From Acinetobacter proteolyticus (GTDB lineage: Bacteria; Pseudomonadota; Gammaproteobacteria; Pseudomonadales; Moraxellaceae), in the NCBI RefSeq assembly GCF_000367945.1, contig NZ_KB849179.1, positions 2,317,747-2,381,746 on the forward strand: DNA of 64,000 nt, given 5' to 3'. The notes beneath the pieces were generated by a model that ran no database searches, was not told where the DNA came from, and saw only the letters and a program-made list of their open reading frames with translations. A program made the position numbers and the translations under genes. Of this stretch, positions 58,469 to 64,000 are shown one piece after another (the first letter of the stretch is position 1; the number at the start of each line of letters is the position of its first letter).

Positions 58469-58532
58469 GAAATGACTGTTTAAAACGCCGTTGCAGACCT
58501 CATTAGGACACTGCTTGGCGTTACTTCATTTC
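58469..58532 (-). other. Long imperfect hairpin upstream of 77-aa gene
   Basis: GAAATGA (58469-58475) with TCATTTC (58526-58532), AACGCC (58484-58489) with GGCGTT (58517-58522) and GCAG with CTGC, around a 14-base loop. It sits in the leader of the minus-strand 77-aa/DUF932 unit, like the hairpin before the RDF-like gene. Confidence 0.5.
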
Positions 58533-58886
58533 AGTAATATGTATTTGAAATAATTTGGAATCGTATGCTTGTTCATTTTTTACTGAGTCATACAAAACAT
58601 CAGGACAAATCGAATTGACCTGTTAAATCGTTATGATTATGATGGACTTGCTGACCCTCATGGTCAGTCGGTTTTGACAGGCCGTGGTATATAGCGCATC
58701 AGACTTATTCTCTCTGAGGGTAAGTCCTATGTGAAACCTTCTCGTCCCCCTTTGCGGTAGAACGGGAGGGGGACGCGTCCGCGCGTGCTGGTTCTATATG
58801 CCCAGTCTGTCAACCCCTTTTCGTTCTGCCACCATAATCAATTGACAGTGATTCGGTAGAACTTCTTATGCATATAGGAGTCAATC
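58533..58886. other. Structured non-coding region between divergent units
   Basis: No gene found. It contains CTGACC-CTCAT-GGTCAG (58651-58667), a GC-rich 9-bp stem CGTCCCCCT with AGGGGGACG (58743-58775), and the repeated string CGGTAGAAC (once in that loop and once near 58856). GTTCTGCC nearby can pair with the second copy. The GC content is high for the island. Candidates are a transfer or replication origin or a structured RNA. Confidence 0.5.
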
Positions 58887-59110
58887 ATGACTGTTTCTTT
58901 TTTAGCGTTTAGCTTTATTCCAATTTCATCTCGTTCATTCAAGTCGTCAGGCATTCCTTTGCTTCGGCTGTGAAGATTTTTGCACGTCTGATTTTAATTA
59001 TTGGTGTCGTGATCTGGCTTGGCCCTGCTTTTCTGGGTTTTGTGGCCTTAGTGATCCTGTTCTATATATTGATGGCATTAGCCGGTTGGAATAAACAACC
59101 ACCGCAATAA
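58887..59110 (+). pseudogene. Small membrane protein, frameshifted or in two coupled pieces
   Basis: An ATG at 58887 with a GGAG at 7 bases opens a 28-codon frame ending at 58973. A second frame, overlapping it as GTGA at 58970, encodes a hydrophobic 46-residue end (IFARLILIIGVVIWLGP, then FVALVILFYILMALAGW). The second frame is open upstream to about 58911 and reads more like protein (SFIQVVRHSFASAVK) than the first frame does. A one-base deletion near 58905-58912 would explain it. Otherwise it is a translationally coupled leader peptide and membrane protein. Confidence 0.4.
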
Positions 59111-59179
59111 ACCAGTCAATCCATAGTTACACCTATTAATGTCAGGCATCGATCATCCTCTTTAATGACGAGAATCATC

Positions 59180-59458
59180 ATGTCTCTTTTTTATCATCTG
59201 CCCTTTATGGGTGTTGTATTGCTGACGGCTGTTGCTATGACAGGCTGTGAAAGCAAATCCAAACGTGACTTTAATGCCGGCTGTCAGTCTGGCGGCACAG
59301 ACCGTTCAACTTGCTCCTGTGTCTATGACAAGTTGGAAGCACATTATTCACCTGAAGTAATGGAAAAGTTGGGTCAACAGAATGTGAGCCAACTCGATCT
59401 ACCACGTGACTTTACGGAGCAAATGCTTCGTGCTGCTCAAACCTGCCAGTCACGCTAG
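59180..59458 (+). CDS. Small lipoprotein, 92 aa
   Basis: A 92-residue exported protein with a hydrophobic start (LPFMGVVLLTAVAMTGC) ending in a lipobox-like AMTGC. The mature part has several Cys (FNAGCQSGGTDRSTCSCVYD, TCQSR), suggesting disulfides. The internal ATG at 59180 is used; an upstream ATG at 59165 has a poorer context. No function known. Confidence 0.7.
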   Translation: MSLFYHLPFMGVVLLTAVAMTGCESKSKRDFNAGCQSGGTDRSTCSCVYDKLEAHYSPEVMEKLGQQNVSQLDLPRDFTEQMLRAAQTCQSR

Positions 59459-59467
59459 GAGTACAGC

Positions 59468-59617
59468 ATGCAAATCAAACATTATCTCATTGGAATTTAT
59501 ATCGTGATTACCCTGTTGTTCTCAGCCTACTTAAAAGGTTGCAGTGCTACAGCAGATCGTAGTTATGCCTATAACCTAGGTAAAGCCATTGTCTGGCCGA
59601 TCTCAATGTTTAATTAA
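59468..59617 (+). CDS. 49-aa exported or membrane peptide
   Basis: A 49-codon frame starting 10 bases after the lipoprotein stop, with AGGAG 8 bases before the ATG. It has a hydrophobic stretch (GIYIVITLLFSAYLKGC) ending at a possible lipobox Cys, then a short tail ending WPISMFN. The good ribosome binding site and tight spacing support a real gene. Confidence 0.6.
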   Translation: MQIKHYLIGIYIVITLLFSAYLKGCSATADRSYAYNLGKAIVWPISMFN

Positions 59618-59667
59618 CCGTAATAAAGCAATAACCGATTCAACAACAATAATCAGGATTCTTTTTT

Positions 59668-60093
59668 ATGAACAAACGTATCAATCATTTTTTACAAGGT
59701 GGGACACTCGTCATCGGTCTGTTCAGTGCAACACTGAGTTATGCAGATGTGGGGAGTATGAGCAAAGTCTACAACAAACCTGAATCAGCACCCCAAGTAC
59801 AGCGCTGTAAAGGCAATACTAAATGCAATGCCTTTTATGCCCTAGCAAAAGATTGGCAATCTATCCCAAATAACTTCAAGCTTGATGGTATCAATGTCAA
59901 ATCTTATGCCAAAGATGGCGATGGTTATGGTCTCTGGAAAGGTTTTACGTTGAATTCTAATCGCGCCATTGCTTTAGCAAATGCAGGTGATGCAGTTTTT
60001 TTCAAAGGCGGTGATAGCTCTAAGGCAGATGAGCGCATCTATGCAGAAGGTATGGCTGTTTTACTCTATCTCGAGAATAAGTCAGCTCGATAA
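59668..60093 (+). CDS. Secreted hypothetical protein, 141 aa
   Basis: A signal peptide of about 27 residues (FLQGGTLVIGLFSATLSYA then D) is followed by a 114-residue mature protein with two Cys in RCKGNTKCNAF and a stretch YAKDGDGYGLWKGFTLN. No family recognised. It is in the same direction as the small genes around it. Confidence 0.75.
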   Translation: MNKRINHFLQGGTLVIGLFSATLSYADVGSMSKVYNKPESAPQVQRCKGNTKCNAFYALAKDWQSIPNNFKLDGINVKSYAKDGDGYGLWKGFTLNSNRAIALANAGDAVFFKGGDSSKADERIYAEGMAVLLYLENKSAR

Positions 60094-60204
60094 AGGTCAA
60101 TCCCATTACGCTTAAACTTCTGCTCTTCGATCCAGCATCTTGATCAGCGCAAAATATCAAAGTTCCTTTGGATTAAAGAGCAGAAAACTTTTTAGGAGGT
60201 TGTC

Positions 60205-60726
60205 ATGCCGAACATGAAGCCCTTTTTACTTTCAGCTGTATTGATATCCTTATTGAATGGATGTAGCCCTTCCCACAAATCGGAACAAGCCAAATCAGCT
60301 CAACAAGAACAAACTGAAGTTGATCCAGAAACCAAACGTATCCTTGAGACTGATCTCAGTGAGTTAGAGGTCAGTGTGCCTCAAGCAGAAACCAATGAAC
60401 AAGAATATAATGATCCTACCCTTGAACCGATTGCAGAGAATCGACCAGTACTGGAAGAATTCGACATCAAGGTCTATCGTGCTGAATCTCAAGGTTCAAT
60501 GACTGGTTATATTGACAAAATTGACATCATCTCACTTAATGATGCTCCGACGACCATCACAGGCATTCAAGTCAATCGTGGTAATTGCGGGATAACCAGA
60601 ATGTACGACTATAGCAACATGCGTTATGGCTCGGTAGCACTCGCCTACCCACGCTGTAAGGCTGAGTATATTCGTGAGGTCAGTATCAGTACTGCCAATG
60701 GTACTTATGCTTTTCGTATAGGTTAA
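60205..60726 (+). CDS. Lipoprotein of unknown function, 173 aa
   Basis: A lipoprotein signal (LLSAVLISLLNGC) is followed by a long acidic, Gln- and Glu-rich linker (about residues 25-90), then a small folded domain with two Cys (NRGNCGITRMYDYS, YPRCKAEYIREV). A perfect AGGAGG lies 5-6 bases before the ATG, so expression should be strong. Function unknown. Confidence 0.78.
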   Translation: MPNMKPFLLSAVLISLLNGCSPSHKSEQAKSAQQEQTEVDPETKRILETDLSELEVSVPQAETNEQEYNDPTLEPIAENRPVLEEFDIKVYRAESQGSMTGYIDKIDIISLNDAPTTITGIQVNRGNCGITRMYDYSNMRYGSVALAYPRCKAEYIREVSISTANGTYAFRIG

Positions 60727-60832
60727 TTTCTACATACGATGTGTAGTGCTGTAAGGAATTACACATCACCAATTGAGGTCAAAATTGACATCTTCACTAG
60801 GTGCGAGGCAGTTGAAAATATGACTCCGAAGC

Positions 60833-62269
60833 CTAGAACTGTATGTATTTTTCAACCTCTGGAACTCTTTTCTTTAAAAATTCACGTATTGTCTTTTTCA
60901 GACTATTGATGTTTAAATCTATGGGCACAGGTTTTCTTTTTTTAGAGGATTTTAAAGAGGGCGAAATACTTTCTTTAAGCGTAATTTGAATACCCGATAT
61001 CTTACGCTTACCTCTATTGGGAGGTGAAACCGATACGTGACATGTTTCTAAATCTAGAAAATCTTTCTCTAATTTATTAATGAATGACTCATAGCTTTTA
61101 CCAAAAGCTAAAGGTTCACCATGAAGGCACTCATTGTTCAAGTGGTCATCTTTCTGCCTCTCGCCTGAGGTCTCATTGACCAAACTGACAGTATCTTGAA
61201 GATCAATAACAGTTAAGTCATGATCTTCAAAAATCAGGTCAAAATGATAGTTAATAAAACAGAGAGCAAGGATAGCATTTAGAACTGCATCGTAGCCGAG
61301 AGAATAGATTTCTTTACGATTTCCAATTCGCTGATTTGAAAATTTATCTAAAATGGATAAAACCTCATTCGCTACCGCAGTTAGATTATTTATTTCATCA
61401 ATATCAGCAACATCATATTCATTGTTAGTTCCACCTCTCATAAAGTCAAAACGTCTTGACTGATAACCAATTAAGAAATCTCTCAGTATATAAGGCAAAT
61501 TATCAGGGTTTTCATTCAAGCTCATTTGAAGTACAAAGTGGGTCGATGTTAGTTTTTGATTTACTCCAGTTTCGTAATCCAAATATGATGAAGAATCAAA
61601 GTACAATGGCGACGCGTGAGAGAATAAAGGCCGTAGAATTTCATTACATTCTTGAGTACTAGGCAGCCCAGTAAGATTGTGTGGATCCTTACTACTATTG
61701 AACTTACTGTAAGACAAATGGATTGGTAAAAAGTTCAAAAAAAGATCTTCAATATTAAGCTGTGGAAATAGATTCGGAAGATAAAAGCCATTTTCATTCA
61801 GATAAGATAAAATCTTTTGTCGCCCCAAACTTCCTGAATCAGGGTAAAGAATCATTTCTACAGCATTCCAGAAGCCCATAGAAACTTCATAAAATAACTG
61901 TCGTATTTCTTCTATAGTCATGATCTCGTTTGAAACAAGAAAAATATCAGGTAATAAGAGATTACCCGTTTGGATGAAACCAATAGCATTGTCCAAGAGC
62001 CTTCTTTCTTCCAAAATAGCTTCAACATCGAGTTCAAGATTTTCATCAGTAATCTCAGGTTTATAAAGCTCATATTTCTCTGCCACCGCCATAAACAACT
62101 GATTCTTAATTACAGTTCTTGCATTAACTAAAAAGTAATAAAAAGCAGGAAATCTGATCCTAAATTTACAGGCATAAATTGCTTGCTCAATATGGCTTTT
62201 CACAACTGGATCAGCAATAGAAAAAACTGCATGAGTATATGTTTTTTCAGTAGCCAATTTTAACCCCAT
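60833..62269 (-). CDS. Unassigned 478-aa protein
   Basis: A soluble, largely helical protein with no signal peptide or membrane segment. I recognise no family. Its N-terminal half is rich in aromatic and aliphatic residues (FPAFYYFLVNARTVI, PDIFLVSNEIMTIEE); the last 60 residues are basic (SLKSSKKRKPVPIDL, LKKTIREFLKKR), as in nucleic-acid-binding tails. Start MGLKLATEKTYTHAVF at 62269 is likely; an ATG three codons before is possible. It is divergent from the Gp2-like gene across a 370-bp gap, so may be regulated with it. Confidence 0.7.
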   Translation of the reverse strand: MGLKLATEKTYTHAVFSIADPVVKSHIEQAIYACKFRIRFPAFYYFLVNARTVIKNQLFMAVAEKYELYKPEITDENLELDVEAILEERRLLDNAIGFIQTGNLLLPDIFLVSNEIMTIEEIRQLFYEVSMGFWNAVEMILYPDSGSLGRQKILSYLNENGFYLPNLFPQLNIEDLFLNFLPIHLSYSKFNSSKDPHNLTGLPSTQECNEILRPLFSHASPLYFDSSSYLDYETGVNQKLTSTHFVLQMSLNENPDNLPYILRDFLIGYQSRRFDFMRGGTNNEYDVADIDEINNLTAVANEVLSILDKFSNQRIGNRKEIYSLGYDAVLNAILALCFINYHFDLIFEDHDLTVIDLQDTVSLVNETSGERQKDDHLNNECLHGEPLAFGKSYESFINKLEKDFLDLETCHVSVSPPNRGKRKISGIQITLKESISPSLKSSKKRKPVPIDLNINSLKKTIREFLKKRVPEVEKYIQF

Positions 62270-62639
62270 ATAAATCAATAACTAAAACATAAAAATCTGG
62301 ATGGATACATTTTTTACCATCAAAACAACAAACTAACTCATACCAACCAACCCACTTCTAGTTTTGAGGACAGTACGATGCTCCAACTTAAAAAATTATC
62401 ACATTGGTCGCTAGCCATAAGCCAAAATTTCGGCAATATCATTTCAATGATTTTTGAACACCATCTAGCAAATTTTACCCGTATATACACATACGCCGCT
62501 ACTAAAAGTGTTCTGAAATGGGGTGTCTCTCTGTGTGGTACTTATACAATTAACAATATTAATCAATATTTTACAACTACAACCACCAATTAACTATGAG
62601 TTATATCTGAATAATATTAGATATACAAGGAGACCATAC
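62270..62639. other. 370-bp intergenic region, possible small ORF
   Basis: Holds promoters for the two divergent genes. A 71-codon frame (62378-62593) begins with an ATG preceded by GAGGA but its product ends in a low-complexity threonine run and matches nothing I know. I regard it as doubtful. Confidence 0.4.
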
Positions 62640-63845
62640 ATGGGAGTATTAGCCCATCCAACTCATCCTCGAGTAAGAAAACCAATTACTCCATGGAAAA
62701 GACCCAATATTGTGTCTTTAGACGATGATCTAGACATTTTTGAGGCTAATCATGGTAATGCCTCAAATGTCTTGGACAAGCATCACACCTTAACCTTAGC
62801 GGATAGCTTGTTCACACATGACCAAGAAAAGCGCTCTCCTCTAGTGCTACCTGAGGATAAGCATATGCTTCTACATTTTTTCTGTTATTGGATCACACAA
62901 AGAGTTAGCAGTCATGATGAGTGTTTTTTGTATACCAAACACGAATCTTCTTTATCATCACAACGATTCTTTGTTACGGATTCAATACTCCTTAGTCACT
63001 ATAAGCAAATTTTCATGTCTGAAGATATCAGTGAAGGTGACTACAAAAGCGAACATTACAATTGTGTTATGGAAGCTGTAAACAAGTTCTGGCCATACCA
63101 ATTTGATCTAATCAATCTATGGAATGCACCATCTGCAAAGATTGCACTCCAAGACGAGAACGGATGTTTCAAACAAGTTACTGTTGCCGACATCCTTAAT
63201 CAAATAAATTTTGACGTATATAAAAATATTAATGGCCCTGTTTTCAAAGAAGCTATTCGTATACGGGTTAGGCGTGCCGCCAATCACTTTGAAAGTGCTA
63301 AAAAATACCTTTCTGAATTAAGGCAGGATAACGGACGTTTAGTCGTTATCCGCTTGGATTTATGTCTTTCACCGGAACTCAAGAATATAGATGTTCCTGA
63401 GTTGAAGTCTTGCTTTGATCGCTTCACACAGAAAATGAGAAGAAGTAGATTATTGAAACTCAATGGTTATATCTGGAAGCTTGAATATGGTTTTGCAAAA
63501 TCATTCCACTATCATTTGATCATATTTTTATGTGGCAGAAAGCACAGTCATGACATCAAGCTTGCTCAAATGATCGGTGAAATGTGGGATAAAACGATTG
63601 GAGGTAAGAACTGTTACTTCAATTGCCACTCTACAAAGCATTTGAAGCACTACAAAGACATTGTAGTTGGTCGGTTAGAACGGAATGACCATACTAAATA
63701 TGATCGTTTATTGAATGTAGTTGTGAGGTATTTCTGTAAAAAAGATCAGTTTATTGTGCATAAAAGTATTTTGAACAAAAAAACTTTTGATACAGGCCGT
63801 ACACGTAGTACCCGTAAAAAACTTGGACGTCCAGTCAAAATTTAA
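62640..63845 (+). CDS. Inovirus Gp2-like / YagK-YfjJ family protein
   Basis: A 401-residue basic protein. The C-terminal 200 residues match the YagK/YfjJ C-terminal domain (inovirus Gp2 relatives): LVVIRLDLCLSPELKNI, LKLNGYIWKLEYGFAKSF, HYHLIIFLCG and GEMWDKTI. HYHLI resembles the His-hydrophobe-His of HUH Rep endonucleases and is near residue 290. Relatives occur on CP4-type prophages and satellites. AAGGAG sits 7 bases before the ATG at 62640, so the longer upstream frame is rejected. It probably initiates or primes replication of the element, or is a remnant of one that did. Confidence 0.75.
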   Translation: MGVLAHPTHPRVRKPITPWKRPNIVSLDDDLDIFEANHGNASNVLDKHHTLTLADSLFTHDQEKRSPLVLPEDKHMLLHFFCYWITQRVSSHDECFLYTKHESSLSSQRFFVTDSILLSHYKQIFMSEDISEGDYKSEHYNCVMEAVNKFWPYQFDLINLWNAPSAKIALQDENGCFKQVTVADILNQINFDVYKNINGPVFKEAIRIRVRRAANHFESAKKYLSELRQDNGRLVVIRLDLCLSPELKNIDVPELKSCFDRFTQKMRRSRLLKLNGYIWKLEYGFAKSFHYHLIIFLCGRKHSHDIKLAQMIGEMWDKTIGGKNCYFNCHSTKHLKHYKDIVVGRLERNDHTKYDRLLNVVVRYFCKKDQFIVHKSILNKKTFDTGRTRSTRKKLGRPVKI

Positions 63846-63872
63846 ACTTCACGAATACTCTAGGAATACACA

Positions 63873-64000
63873 ATGAATCAAGCTATTACTCTTTTACCTA
63901 ATAATTGGTCCAACATACCACAGTTGAAACTAAGCCCTTTTTATCACTCAGTTGATCAGACTGAAGTTGAAGTTTTAACCTCAGTGCAGAAAGCTCTCAT
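63873..64000 (+). CDS. Start of an unidentified gene, cut by the window edge
   Basis: An ATG with AGGA at 8 bases opens a frame (MNQAITLLPNNWSNIPQLKL...) that runs to the window end, 42 codons. It is 27 bases after the Gp2-like gene and probably co-transcribed. Too short to identify. Confidence 0.55.
   Translation, partial: MNQAITLLPNNWSNIPQLKLSPFYHSVDQTEVEVLTSVQKAL

Noticed and set aside
62378..62593. 71-codon plus-strand frame before the Gp2-like gene
   Set aside because: Has a GAGGA but ends in a threonine run and has no recognisable domain; left as doubtful within the intergenic entry.

Overview
The window is a piece of Gammaproteobacterial chromosome that reads as Acinetobacter. The basis is protein similarity recognised by eye and gene layout: a three-gene pntAA-pntAB-pntB transhydrogenase, a GacS-type hybrid kinase beside cysM, an HPr-like protein with RapZ and DarP, and AT-rich DNA with Acinetobacter-like codon choice. 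I cannot name the species. No rRNA, tRNA, CRISPR array or transposase was found.

Positions 1 to about 40,090 are ordinary core and near-core chromosome. From left to right they hold: two tail-anchored proteins of unknown function that look distantly related, with a ParB-like small protein between them; a NADAR glycosidase; rplT-rpmI; an MFS exporter, a YqaA/DedA-like membrane protein, an arylamine N-acetyltransferase, a frameshifted small membrane protein and a glutathione transferase; infC-thrS; an acyl-CoA synthetase; the minus-strand run darP, HPr, rapZ, panC, panB, folK, pcnB; comEA-like and mazG; relA, rlmD, an exonuclease and cysM; gacS facing right; a crotonase / 3-hydroxyisobutyrate-dehydrogenase-like / hydroxypyruvate-isomerase-like trio; rsfS, a NUDIX hydrolase and an SDR; the pnt operon; and a ridA-like gene with an MFS gene.

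At 40,031 a dusA gene begins with a good promoter but stops after 22 codons, just past the conserved start of the protein. The DNA changes character there and stays accessory to the right edge. I read this as the left end of a genomic island inserted into the 5' part of dusA, a known target for a dedicated integrase family. The right end, the rest of dusA and the integrase lie outside the window. The island carries, in order: a two-gene OLD-nuclease plus UvrD-helicase module of the Gabija type (anti-phage defence); an arsenic module with two unrelated arsenate reductases, arsR, ACR3, arsH, a thioredoxin reductase, a flavin monooxygenase and an MFS transporter; a MerR-regulated unit joining a CDF metal exporter to feoA-feoB; and then element-maintenance genes (recombination-directionality-factor-like protein, YqaJ exonuclease, DUF932 protein) interspersed with long hairpins. 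After these come a row of small secreted or lipid-anchored proteins, a 478-residue protein I cannot assign, and a divergent Gp2/YagK-YfjJ-like replication protein.

The functional logic of the island is cargo for phage defence and metal or metalloid stress on one side and maintenance genes on the other. The least explained parts are the region 58,450 to 64,000 (structured non-coding DNA, small envelope proteins, unknown 478-residue gene) and the long form of the Gabija-like pair.
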